Below, piece by piece: positions 1-8,114 of a DNA stretch of 64,000 bases. This DNA comes from Clostridia bacterium (lineage in GTDB: Bacteria; Bacillota; Clostridia; Oscillospirales; CAG-272). The DNA lies in the NCBI GenBank assembly GCA_017503325.1, contig JAFVTI010000008.1, positions 1 through 64,000 of the forward strand, written 5' to 3'. The first letter of the stretch is position 1, and each line of letters starts with the position of its first letter. Made by a program: the position numbers and the translations under genes. Under the pieces are notes generated by a model. It was not told where the DNA came from. It did no database searches and was given only the letters and a program-made list of their open reading frames with translations.

Positions 1-80
1 AACCCTCTATATGAATTTCCGTAGGGGCGAACTGCGTTCGCCAGCACCTGCAGCAACTCTATATTTTTTGTTTGAAAACA

Positions 81-112
81 GGGCTGCCTCAAATGAAGCA
101 GCCCATTTTTTA
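81..112. terminator. intrinsic terminator, bidirectional
   Basis: Stem GGGCTGC / GCAGCCC with a ten-base loop, followed on the plus strand by ATTTTTTATT. It lies just past the 3' end of the minus-strand GH43 gene and can also stop plus-strand transcripts entering from the left. Confidence 0.75.
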
Positions 113-159
113 TTCTCATCCCGCTAATTTTGCACGCCCATTGGGCTTTGCTTTTTTAT

Positions 160-1053
160 TTACGACTCCACGCGCGCAATGATCTCAAAGCCGTCATCCG
201 TCTCCTTGATTTTGAAAAGTCGCGGACGCTCGTTTGGATTGACGTTGGTGCTGTGCAGGATCAGGTACAGATCTCCGTCAAAGCCGTCAAAAATCATGCC
301 GTGTCCGCCGTCCTCGTCGTAGATAAATTGATCGGCGTGACGCCAGGGGCCGCGGATGCTGCCGCTGTCGCTGATGGCAAGCGCCTGTACGTACCAATAC
401 TGAGGACCTGCGTGAAATCCTGACCAAAGCATATACAGCTTACCGTTCTTGCCCTTACGGAAGAACGGGCCGTCGGTGACGTAGTTGCGGGAGGTGGGAT
501 CCACCAGCGAATACGACCATTCCGCGCCGGATGCACGCAGAACCGTCTCGGGCTTTCCCGCGGGCGCGGTCAGATCCTCGGTCAAGGGCATGATCTCGAT
601 CGTGCCGTCGCCGACCTGCGTCCATTCATGGCAAAATGCCGTCCAGGGTGTTCCCTTTTCATCCACGTACAAAGTAGCGTCCAGACAAACCCAATCCTCG
701 GGCGTGATCGGCCCTGCGGAAAAAGGCAAAAACGGTCCCATGGGGCTGTCTGCCTTGAGAATCTGTGAGCAGCGCAGATGCATCTCGCTGCGGAAGCTTG
801 CAAACATATAGTAGGCATCACCGTAATGATACACCTCGGGAGCAAAGAAATCACGATCCGACCAAAAGTCCGCAGGGCGGGTAAAGCACTCGTGCGGCTC
901 GCTCCACTCAATAAGGTCGGTAGAGGTATACACGTCCAGACCCGTCCACGGAATGACCTTGGTGGCAGGACCGCGGCGGGTACCGTACAGATAATAAACG
1001 CCGTTTTCGGCAAAAACGAAGGGATCTCGCAGGTGAATGTCGCGCAGCTTCAT
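160..1053 (-). CDS. GH43-type glycoside hydrolase
   Basis: 297-residue five-bladed beta-propeller glycosidase of the GH43 type, probably acting on arabinose- or xylose-containing oligosaccharides. The expected base Asp is in RDPF (D10) and the pKa-modulating Asp in LDATLY (D125). The segment VTDGPFF (D194) sits where many GH43 enzymes have the catalytic Glu of EGP, so either the subgroup uses Asp or activity is altered. There is no signal peptide, so it is probably cytoplasmic. ATG at 1053 was chosen because AAAGGAG precedes it at good distance; upstream in-frame codons would overlap the promoter at 1085-1114. Substrate is not readable from sequence. Confidence 0.8.
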   Translation of the reverse strand: MKLRDIHLRDPFVFAENGVYYLYGTRRGPATKVIPWTGLDVYTSTDLIEWSEPHECFTRPADFWSDRDFFAPEVYHYGDAYYMFASFRSEMHLRCSQILKADSPMGPFLPFSAGPITPEDWVCLDATLYVDEKGTPWTAFCHEWTQVGDGTIEIMPLTEDLTAPAGKPETVLRASGAEWSYSLVDPTSRNYVTDGPFFRKGKNGKLYMLWSGFHAGPQYWYVQALAISDSGSIRGPWRHADQFIYDEDGGHGMIFDGFDGDLYLILHSTNVNPNERPRLFKIKETDDGFEIIARVES

Positions 1054-1084
1054 AGATTTTTGCTCCTTTCGCGTGTATATGAAC

Positions 1085-1114
1085 ATTGTAACACGAACGT
1101 CCCGGGGCAGTCAA
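1085..1114 (-). promoter_or_regulatory. SigA-type promoter of the GH43 gene
   Basis: On the minus strand TTGACT (1109-1114) and TACAAT (1085-1090) are 18 bp apart, 32 bases before the chosen ATG. Confidence 0.65.
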
Positions 1115-1550
1115 GGGATGACGGACAGATAAATGTGGGAAATCGTTATGTGCAAAAGCTTCATGGGGCAACGCCACGCTTCATGGGGCAAAGTTTACTT
1201 TGGCGCGCTTCATGAGTTGCGCAGCAACTCGCTTCATTCTTTTACGGGAATCTCGCCGTTGGCGAGAATTTGCACGCTCTTCACCTGGAGAATGTCTCGC
1301 TGCGCGAGCCGCTTTCCGACCTCCGGGCCAACTTCAAACTAAATCGAATTTGATATTACCGCAGCGTCCTCCCTGTTTACGCATCTTACTCAAATGCATA
1401 CAGGTCGCTCGTCCAAATTAGACACCATAGCTTTCCTTGTATGGCTTCTGCTCTAACCGATGCTGCTCCGGGCACAATTAGTGCTGCATCATCTGTTTGA
1501 TGTACATGTCGTTTTGGTCGATAAAATTCTTCTTCTGATAGAACACAAAT

Positions 1551-1587
1551 AAAAGCCATCCTCGTGCAAAGTGGATGGCTTTTATTT
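1551..1587 (+). terminator. hairpin terminator
   Basis: AAAAGCCATCC and GGATGGCTTTT pair perfectly around a short loop and are followed by ATTTATCC. No intact plus-strand gene lies immediately upstream, so it may belong to a lost gene. Confidence 0.6.
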
Positions 1588-1683
1588 ATCCTTAAAAATC
1601 GTTGATTATCCCAATCTTATGACTCGTAAAGAGCATTTCATCTATAAAAAGTTTTGTTCGTTTTGCCATTCAAATAAAACAAT

Positions 1684-1722
1684 GCCAAGAGTGACCAATT
1701 ACGCTCACTCTCGGCGTTTTTT
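1684..1722. terminator. terminator of the ABC operon, repeat copy 1
   Basis: GCCAAGAGTGA pairs with TCACTCTCGGC, followed by TTTTTT on the plus strand. It sits 14 bases past the end of the minus-strand operon. The same hairpin family recurs at 9455-9495 and 14745-14790. Confidence 0.65.
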
Positions 1723-1735
1723 ACTAATATCTTTT

Positions 1736-2059
1736 TCAATCTGCTACATCCAACCATCGAACATCAATTTCAAGATTTTTAGATGACACCGAAAGAGGAG
1801 TAGAATAGAATTCAACACGCTGTACATGATTATCCAAATTTAGATATGCGCGCATGGCACAGGTGTTTTCCGGCACTTCTGCTATATTAACAATATATTT
1901 TACAATCTCAAAATGTATTTGCAGGTTCTCGGCAATATCCGGATTGATCTGTTGGCTTTGACTATCTTCGTGTAAAAGCAATGCGAATTCACATTCGTCC
2001 TCAATCTCTCCAAGAAGGTTTTTGATGAGCAGAAGCTTGCGATTCAGTTTGTTCAACAT
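1736..2059 (-). CDS. small hypothetical protein, end of ABC operon
   Basis: 107-residue soluble acidic protein, not recognised. The first half (LNRKLLLIKNLLGEIEDE) is predicted helical and the second half looks like beta strands; there is no signal peptide or membrane segment. Its ATG overlaps the TGA of the preceding ABC gene (TGATG), so it is translationally coupled and probably works with the transporter pair or its regulation. The start at 2059 follows GGAGG at good distance and fits the coupling. No function can be assigned. Confidence 0.65.
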   Translation of the reverse strand: MLNKLNRKLLLIKNLLGEIEDECEFALLLHEDSQSQQINPDIAENLQIHFEIVKYIVNIAEVPENTCAMRAYLNLDNHVQRVEFYSTPLSVSSKNLEIDVRWLDVAD

Positions 2060-3942
2060 CAAGTAGCCTCCTGTTCTGTGTAATACTGTGCCTGTGCGTG
2101 CCAAAGCTCGTAGTATTTATTGCTTTCGTCCGCGAGAAGCTCGTCGTGAGAGCCGTGCTGAATCATCTGACCATGATCGAATACGGCAATATGATCGCAG
2201 AATCGGCAGGAAGAAAGTCTGTGACTGATGAACACAGCTGTTTTATCTTTGACAAGCTCATTGAAATTCTCATATACAGCCGCTTCTGCAATAGGATCAA
2301 GTGCGGCTGTGGGCTCGTCCAGGATCACAAACGGTGCATCCTTATACAATGCACGTGCCAGCGCGATCTTCTGCATCTCACCGCCGGAGAAATCAATACC
2401 TTCTCTGTCGTAATCTCTGCCAATGGCGCGTTTCAGCGCATCCTTTTCCGTAGCCTGTGGGTCGTTATCCAGATCCGCAAGCTTGTCTCCCATGCCTGCG
2501 CGGATCAGACAATCCCGCACCTTGGTAGAGTCATAGGTATAATCTGCTGCCACGACTTCTCCGAGAGGAAATGCAAACAGCGTAAAGTCCTGGAATACCA
2601 CAGAGAATAGTGCCATGTATTCGTCATACCGATACCGTGTGATGTCGATGCCGTTAAGCAGGATCTTGCCCTCCGTCGGATCATACAAACGGCAGAGCAG
2701 CTTAATGAAAGTGGTCTTGCCCGAGCCGTTTTCACCTACGATGGCCAATTTATCACCGATCTTGAACTTCATGTTGACGTGGCGAAGTACCCAATTTTCG
2801 GTGCGCGGATATTTGAAGCTGACATCACGAAATTCAATTTCGTAGTCGTTGTCATCGCGCTTCTCCACGGCAAGCGTACCCTTGTACATATCGTTTGGCA
2901 GATCAAGATAAGCATACAGCTCTTCAAGATAGACATTGTTATGTCGAAGTCTTCCGATTTCGGACGCCAAACTTGATACCGCATCTACAAAACGACTGAT
3001 AGTGTTTTGGTACAATATGAAATTACCGATTCCAAAGACACCAATGAACGCTTTAGCAGCTACGAATATAAACAGCAGAATGTTCATCACGGCACTCAAA
3101 ATGTTTGAACATATACTGTGTTGATTCTGTATTTTTTCCTTTTTCGCAACCCACTCAGGGCGGAGCATATGTCGGCGGAATTCTTCAAGGACAATCCTGT
3201 GAAGATTAAACACAGTCATATCCGATCCCCACAAACGCATATACGCACCATATCGAGTGTTACCGTGCGCCAGATCTGATACCGCTTCGTTCATTTTTAC
3301 CGTTGCATTTGCTGAAATTTTTACGGACAGAACTGTGTTCACTGCGATCAGAAGAAGTATGAGCACGGATGAAAGAGGCGAATTGACAAATGCCCATATC
3401 CCGGTGAACTCACCTTCGGCTGCCATAGCGAACATGGAGATCGTGAGGGATACCGAGAAAACGATATTCAGAATACTGCTGAGTATCCCTTGAACAGACC
3501 ATTTAACAACCGGCAATCCTCCACCCGTGGCATTAAATGCGCCAAAGATCTTAGAACGTCTTAATACGACGTCAGGATTTTCCAGATGCTCATACTGTAG
3601 ATGATTCTGGGCATGAATGATATACGCTTCGTGTTGCTGCCACAGCATATAGTCCTTGAGTGTACGTTTTCGCTGTATGAGCCTTATGATAATGGATATG
3701 ACAAAGATACCGATTACTGTAATTGCAGCATAGGAAAGCAACTTTTCAATATCACAATCCCCGGCGAGCTCGTTGACCATAAGTGCTGACATATACACGC
3801 CAAAATAAGGCGTAAAGGTTTCAAGAAGGGTACAAACCACCTGCCAAAACCAGAAATGCGGCATGATTTCATTTAATATGCCGACGGCGCGTTTGATCAT
3901 GCGCCAATCCTCACGCAGCGTTCGTTTGTTGTTATTGCTCAT
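2059..3942 (-). CDS. ABC transporter, fused membrane and ATPase domains (second subunit)
   Basis: 627-residue half-transporter of the exporter type. An N-terminal membrane domain (about 1-340, with hydrophobic segments near 73-90, 150-175, 190-205 and 280-310) is followed by an ATPase domain with Walker A GENGSGKTT (403-411), signature FSGGE (518-522) and Walker B FVILDE with catalytic Glu 543. The signature is slightly degenerate. It overlaps the upstream ABC gene by 11 bases and probably forms a heterodimer with it. ATG at 3942 is preceded by AGGAGG. The substrate is unknown; peptide or antimicrobial export is a guess from the LytTR pair upstream. Confidence 0.85.
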   Translation of the reverse strand: MSNNNKRTLREDWRMIKRAVGILNEIMPHFWFWQVVCTLLETFTPYFGVYMSALMVNELAGDCDIEKLLSYAAITVIGIFVISIIIRLIQRKRTLKDYMLWQQHEAYIIHAQNHLQYEHLENPDVVLRRSKIFGAFNATGGGLPVVKWSVQGILSSILNIVFSVSLTISMFAMAAEGEFTGIWAFVNSPLSSVLILLLIAVNTVLSVKISANATVKMNEAVSDLAHGNTRYGAYMRLWGSDMTVFNLHRIVLEEFRRHMLRPEWVAKKEKIQNQHSICSNILSAVMNILLFIFVAAKAFIGVFGIGNFILYQNTISRFVDAVSSLASEIGRLRHNNVYLEELYAYLDLPNDMYKGTLAVEKRDDNDYEIEFRDVSFKYPRTENWVLRHVNMKFKIGDKLAIVGENGSGKTTFIKLLCRLYDPTEGKILLNGIDITRYRYDEYMALFSVVFQDFTLFAFPLGEVVAADYTYDSTKVRDCLIRAGMGDKLADLDNDPQATEKDALKRAIGRDYDREGIDFSGGEMQKIALARALYKDAPFVILDEPTAALDPIAEAAVYENFNELVKDKTAVFISHRLSSCRFCDHIAVFDHGQMIQHGSHDELLADESNKYYELWHAQAQYYTEQEAT

Positions 3943-5779
3943 GGTCACTCTCCTCCTCTCTGTAGTATTTGGACTGAACATCGAACAGTTCACGATATTT
4001 TCCATTCAGCTTCATCAACTCGTCGTGGGTTCCCACCTCGGCAAAATTTGCTCCATCGAGCAAAAAGATCCTGTCACAGAATCTCGTAGATGCCAGTCTG
4101 TGAGAGATAAACACAGATGTTGCATGGCTGGCTATTTCGTTATATCTGCGGTATATTCTGTCTTCGGCGAGGGGATCCAGTGCCGCTGTAGGCTCATCCA
4201 AAATGATACAGAAGGGATTTTTGTACAGCAGTCTGGCCAGCAGTAACTTTTGGATCTCGCCACCCGAAAGCTCGATTCCATCGGGATTCACCTCTCGATT
4301 CAATGGTGTATCAGCCCCTTTTTCCAGGGAGGTGATCTTTTCTCCCAAGCCTGCCATCTCAATACAACGATTCAGTTTTTCACGGTCTATTTCCTCATCT
4401 GTCATGGCAGAAGCAATATTTCGTGCGATTGAAATGGGGAGTAGATGATAATTCTGAGGGACAAAGCCAAAAAGAGAGTACATTTCGTCCCGATTGTAGT
4501 CGGTCAGGGGATGACCGTCCAGTAATATTTCACCTTCGTCCGGCAAAAACATTCCGCACATGAGCAGAGTAAGCGTCGTTTTTCCAGCGCCGTTCAATCC
4601 TACAAGGGCAATCTTCTCTCCCGGTTCAATTCTGAACGATACGTGTTCGAGAACGTTTTTCTCTCCCATCGGGTATTTGAATGATACATCTTTGAATTCA
4701 ATGGAGAAGGGGGCAGCAGGTACAGGAATTCCTTCGCCTCGATTGAGTCGGTCCGGAATCTCCATGGCTTCACGATAATCTGAAATCTGTAGTGCACCGG
4801 AAAACACGCGGTCAAAGGTTCCAAGGATTCCTCCCATCAGCCCGGACATAGAAGCAATTGCTGTAAAGTACAGAACGAAGGAGGCAGCATCCACTTCGCC
4901 TTGTGTGGCTTTGTAGATCAGAAACGCATATGCAGCACCGTCACGAATGAGAACGATAAGAAAACTGACAATAGCTGTAACAAACCCGTAGTTTTCCAAT
5001 TTCTTTTGCTCGTTTTCTCTCAATTTGAAAATCTTGTTCAGGCGATCATTGATTGAAGATGCCATGCTGTAAAGCCGAACATCCTTTGCATATTTGAAAT
5101 CACGTGACATTCCAAATGTACAATAGCCGATCTTTTTATCAAGATCGTTACGGATATCCATATCAGCCCTATTTTTGTTTGTTTGCCAACGGCTCATCAA
5201 AGAATTGAATATTGCTCCAACAGCAAGGAGCAGAATGATGGCCGGGTGGAGCAACGAGATGACCGAGCCGAACAGTATGAAGTTTAATAACTGTGCAAGC
5301 ATATTGGAAAAATCCATCGGAAAATGTACGCCTGCCGTATGGTTGTTTTGCATGGCGGCTTCAGCTCGTTCATTCATTTTTTCTGTTTCCGGCTCAAAAT
5401 CCAGATACCAATCGCGATCACGCTGCCGTGCAGTCCACATATAATCCATTCGTTTGAGAACGTAATGCTCGGCGTTGGATATTCGATTGCTAAGAATGCT
5501 GTTGATCAGATCAAACAGAAGTTTTGCCAAAAGTAGCCCGACAATAACGAGAGCAATATACGAGAATCGTTCCGATACCTCCAATACCGAAAGAATTGCG
5601 GATGGTGTATAGAGCGCCAATGCAGACAGGCAAAGCGAGATGGGAACGGTGAATATTCCCACAAATGCCAATCTTCGCTCGTATTTCCAAAGCAGTCGAT
5701 AAATGTACCCAACGCAGGAGAATAGCCCGTATTTCGGCTTGCGCTTGGGTTCTTTTTTCTTCTTTTCTTTTTTCGCCAT
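3932..5779 (-). CDS. ABC transporter, fused membrane and ATPase domains (first subunit)
   Basis: 615-residue exporter-type half-transporter. The N-terminus is very lysine-rich (KEKKKKEPKRK), then a membrane domain (about 25-335) and an ATPase domain with Walker A GLNGAGKTT (394-402), signature LSGGE (504-508) and Walker B IILDEP (Glu 529). It is first of a three-gene operon and overlaps the second ABC gene. ATG at 5779 follows AAAGGAGG; longer readings of the frame would run through the promoter and repeat region upstream. Its partner has a slightly poorer signature, as in asymmetric heterodimeric exporters. Confidence 0.85.
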   Translation of the reverse strand: MAKKEKKKKEPKRKPKYGLFSCVGYIYRLLWKYERRLAFVGIFTVPISLCLSALALYTPSAILSVLEVSERFSYIALVIVGLLLAKLLFDLINSILSNRISNAEHYVLKRMDYMWTARQRDRDWYLDFEPETEKMNERAEAAMQNNHTAGVHFPMDFSNMLAQLLNFILFGSVISLLHPAIILLLAVGAIFNSLMSRWQTNKNRADMDIRNDLDKKIGYCTFGMSRDFKYAKDVRLYSMASSINDRLNKIFKLRENEQKKLENYGFVTAIVSFLIVLIRDGAAYAFLIYKATQGEVDAASFVLYFTAIASMSGLMGGILGTFDRVFSGALQISDYREAMEIPDRLNRGEGIPVPAAPFSIEFKDVSFKYPMGEKNVLEHVSFRIEPGEKIALVGLNGAGKTTLTLLMCGMFLPDEGEILLDGHPLTDYNRDEMYSLFGFVPQNYHLLPISIARNIASAMTDEEIDREKLNRCIEMAGLGEKITSLEKGADTPLNREVNPDGIELSGGEIQKLLLARLLYKNPFCIILDEPTAALDPLAEDRIYRRYNEIASHATSVFISHRLASTRFCDRIFLLDGANFAEVGTHDELMKLNGKYRELFDVQSKYYREEESDHEQ

Positions 5780-5799
5780 AACGAAACCTCCTTTCGTTG

Positions 5800-5880
5800 C
5801 GACCATATCATAGCACATTCCCACATGAAAAAGTGCATTTCGTGTACCAAACGTTGTTTTCGGTGTACGAAATGCACTTG
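5800..5880 (-). promoter_or_regulatory. ABC operon promoter with candidate LytTR operator
   Basis: Minus strand. A TATGAT -10 with an upstream TG (near 5807-5812) lacks a good -35. Upstream at 5831-5879 are two copies of GTACACxGAAA-type sequence with 21 bp between repeat starts, inside a longer imperfect inverted repeat of AAGTGCATTTCGT. Paired sites two helical turns apart at a weak promoter are what LytTR activators use, and the LytTR gene is next door. Confidence 0.5.
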
Positions 5881-5882
5881 TG

Positions 5883-6539
5883 TCATGCAAGAGGAATCAA
5901 TATCTCAGTTGTAAAGCCACCGTCCTCGCTATCGGCTGAGAACAGTCCGCCGTATTTCTTGACAACGCTCTTCACGCGGGCAAGTCCGAAGCCATGCGAG
6001 GAGCCCTTCGTGGAACTGAACAGACCCCCACGTCTTTCCTGTTTCTTTCCGGCTGCGTTGGTAAAGGCAAGATAAAACTGGGTGTTTTTCTGCCCGATAT
6101 AAATACGGATAAAACGGTCTTCCTCCGGTAGCTTCTTGTTTTCTTCAATCGCATTATCCAGCAGGTTTCCGATGATAACGCACAAATCCACATCCGAAAC
6201 AGGCGTGCTCTCGGGAATTCTTGCCTTGGCATTGACTGGAATCTTGTTTTGCGCGGCAATGTTCATTTTGCCGTTGAGGATGGCATCAGCCATGACCCGA
6301 CCGGTCTTGATCGTGGAGTCTACGTTTGTCAGATCTTCATTCAGGGAGCGAAGATATTCGTTGACTTGATCGTAATTCCCAAGTGCCATGCTCGCCTGTA
6401 AAGCCTGTATATGATTGTGGTAATCGTGTCGCCATCCACGCATTTTCGTGTACATGGACTCTACTTCATCGCAATATTTCTGTAATAAGTCACTTTGGTA
6501 TGCATCAATCCGCTTATCGATCCATTTTTGAAATAACAT
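5883..6539 (-). CDS. soluble GHKL sensor kinase (AgrC-like catalytic part)
   Basis: 218-residue histidine kinase of the AgrC or natural-product-sensor type. It has a phosphoacceptor region GWRHDYHNH (His 38), an N-box NLLDNAIEENKK (about 125-136) and a G-box SHGFGLARVKSVV (about 182-193). It lacks the N-terminal membrane sensor normal in this family and starts about 30 residues before the phosphoacceptor His, so it is truncated or uses a separate sensor. ATG at 6539 is preferred over GTG at 6545 because AGAGG is well placed. It starts 9 bases after the response regulator stop. Confidence 0.8.
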   Translation of the reverse strand: MLFQKWIDKRIDAYQSDLLQKYCDEVESMYTKMRGWRHDYHNHIQALQASMALGNYDQVNEYLRSLNEDLTNVDSTIKTGRVMADAILNGKMNIAAQNKIPVNAKARIPESTPVSDVDLCVIIGNLLDNAIEENKKLPEEDRFIRIYIGQKNTQFYLAFTNAAGKKQERRGGLFSSTKGSSHGFGLARVKSVVKKYGGLFSADSEDGGFTTEILIPLA

Positions 6540-6548
6540 AGGCACCTC

Positions 6549-7250
6549 TTAAAACAACCGTATGATTTCTTTGCCAATCTTTTCAGCCATTCCGCGGCTG
6601 ATCGGTACTTCCGCACCGTTTTTCAACGTGACACAATCGCCATTGATGCGGGTAACATATCGCAAATTTACGATAAAAGACCGTTGGCATTTATAGAAAT
6701 ACTCGTCGAGCTGAGTTTCCATATCAGCCAGGGAGCATTTCATGCGATAGGATTTTGAGACGGTTTGAATCAGCACATACTGTTTTTGTGCTTCGATGTA
6801 TGTAATCTGCGACAAGGGTACAAAATCAACCTGGCGATCATAGGTGATGCGTATGCGTTTTTCTGCTTTTTCAAGATTGTGCGTGGCTTTGTCGAGAACG
6901 GAGCATAACTTCTTGGGGGATACAGGCTTCATGAGATAGTGGAGCGCATCCACCTCGTAGCCCTCGGATATATAATCGGCATAGCCCGTGACGAAAACAA
7001 TTTGTACGGTCTCATTTTCCTTACGGATACATTTTGCCAGATCGACACCCGTTAAGTTTCTCATTTCCACATCGAGCAAAAGGATGTCGTATGCTTTGTC
7101 ATCCTCATATGCAAACAGAAATGCCTCTGCGGAAGGAAATGTGCAGACCTTGCAGATGTGACCGTTTTCCTTGCTCCAAGCAGATACAACGGAGGTCAGA
7201 TATTCAATTTGGCGTTGCTCATCGTCGCAGATGGCTATGCGGTAGGTCAT
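6549..7250 (-). CDS. LytTR response regulator
   Basis: 233 residues. The receiver domain (1-120) has acidic pocket DD at 9-10, phosphoacceptor Asp 60 in LLLDVEM and Lys 108 in LMKPVSP. A LytTR DNA-binding domain follows (about 130-230, YIEAQKQYVLIQT and FYKCQRSFIVNL). First gene of the kinase and probably ABC transcription unit. Likely target is the paired site at 5831-5879. Promoter at 7296-7324. Confidence 0.92.
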   Translation of the reverse strand: MTYRIAICDDEQRQIEYLTSVVSAWSKENGHICKVCTFPSAEAFLFAYEDDKAYDILLLDVEMRNLTGVDLAKCIRKENETVQIVFVTGYADYISEGYEVDALHYLMKPVSPKKLCSVLDKATHNLEKAEKRIRITYDRQVDFVPLSQITYIEAQKQYVLIQTVSKSYRMKCSLADMETQLDEYFYKCQRSFIVNLRYVTRINGDCVTLKNGAEVPISRGMAEKIGKEIIRLF

Positions 7251-7295
7251 GGTGTACTCTCCATTTCTGCATATGAGATGATTTTGACTTTTTTT

Positions 7296-7324
7296 ATTAT
7301 AACATAAAAAACTGTTTTTGTAAA
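7296..7324 (-). promoter_or_regulatory. SigA-type promoter of the LytTR regulator
   Basis: TTTACA (7319-7324) and TATAAT (7296-7301) on the minus strand with a 17 bp spacer, 45 bases before the ATG. Confidence 0.75.
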
Positions 7325-7349
7325 GGCAGATAAATAAGAGGTTAGGAAA

Positions 7350-7865
7350 GTGGAGCGAGGATTAGATGTGATTCTCACTCCTCTCGCACTACATTATCTA
7401 GATAATGCTTTATGCCTCGCACAAAAATACAATGCTGATCCCGAAATTGTTGCGCTTGGCGCAATTCTTCATGATATAGCACTCGTTGCAAAAGTTGGAA
7501 CCAAGAAAGATCATCATATCAATGGTGCCAATTTAGCAAAAGAACTTCTTCTCAAATATGGTTATCCTGAAAACAAAATTGATCTCGTTATAGGTTGCGT
7601 AATAAATCATAAATCTAGTAAGAATGCAACCAACATAGAGGAATTGTGTGTTGCCGATGCAGATATTTTAGCTCACTTTGATAATATCGATATGGTTTTG
7701 GATGTCGCTGAGAAGCAAGGCATAGATAGCAAGAATATACTAGAATGGTGTGAAGGCGATTATAACGACTTAAGTGAAAATTCGAAATCGGATTTCAGAC
7801 CGAAATATGAAAAGTTTATCATTGAAACACTGAAAAGGTTAGAAGACACCAAGAACAAAGGATGA
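7350..7865 (+). CDS. HD-domain phosphohydrolase
   Basis: 171-residue metal-dependent phosphohydrolase-like protein. The metal ligands are visible as His 15 (LALHYLDNA), the HD pair in ILHDIA (about 41-42), HH in KKDHHIN, H in INHKS and a later Asp in DADIL. It starts at GTG 7350; an in-frame stop at 7335-7337 rules out a much longer N-terminus, and GAGG lies upstream. Codon use is AT-rich, unlike genes after 15 kb. It is divergent from the LytTR regulator. Substrate (often a nucleotide or phosphate ester) is not known. Confidence 0.75.
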   Translation: MERGLDVILTPLALHYLDNALCLAQKYNADPEIVALGAILHDIALVAKVGTKKDHHINGANLAKELLLKYGYPENKIDLVIGCVINHKSSKNATNIEELCVADADILAHFDNIDMVLDVAEKQGIDSKNILEWCEGDYNDLSENSKSDFRPKYEKFIIETLKRLEDTKNKG

Positions 7866-7895
7866 GCACACCAGTGCTATGATCAGATAAAAAAA

Positions 7896-7963
7896 CGATT
7901 TTGGCCTTCCATCTGGTCCAGAGTAGCATATCTCTCGCAACTGTCAATGTGAAAAATTATCGC
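7896..7963 (-). repeat. promoter-containing dispersed repeat, copy A
   Basis: About 68 bp, related along its whole length to 9392-9461. On the minus strand both hold TTGACA, a 16-base spacer containing GCGAGAG and ATGC, then TACTCT (here) or TACACT (copy B). From this copy transcription would run antisense into the HD gene; no minus-strand gene follows. Confidence 0.55.
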
Positions 7964-8059
7964 TGAAACAAGAAATTATAACTTATAACTTCTTTATTTG
8001 TTTTATTTCACATCGACGACGGAGCGTTAATGCCGCAATTCTTTTCGCACATGATAATT

Positions 8060-8092
8060 GGCACAGTCACCCACCCGAGTGAGGACTGTGCC
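8060..8092. terminator. hairpin after the XRE gene
   Basis: GGCACAGTC and GACTGTGCC form a perfect nine-base stem. The U-tract on the minus strand is poor (AATTATC), so termination efficiency is uncertain. Confidence 0.45.
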
Positions 8093-8114
8093 ATACGCTT
8101 TCTATGCGATTCTG

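Larger units (their letters stand above)
1115..1735. other. gene-free stretch with repeats and gene debris
   Basis: No convincing gene. It holds short direct repeats of CTTCATGGGGCAA near 1160-1190, a segment at 1246-1333 related to one at 14901-14983, and two hairpin terminators. On the minus strand about 1480-1549 reads as roughly 22 codons ending in MYIKQMMQH and a stop, which looks like the tail of a lost gene. It may be a decayed boundary of the AT-rich block to the right. Confidence 0.45.
7866..8114. other. gene-free stretch between convergent genes
   Basis: No gene seen. It carries repeat copy A (7896-7963), an AT-rich segment with overlapping ATAACTTATAAC sequence, and the inverted repeat at 8060-8092. 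Confidence 0.5.

Noticed and set aside
1480..1549. Tail of a lost gene on the minus strand
   Set aside because: Only about 22 codons; mentioned in the intergenic entry but too short to annotate as a gene.
1571..1786. 71-codon plus-strand frame
   Set aside because: It runs through a terminator and into the antisense of the ABC operon tail; no ribosome site.
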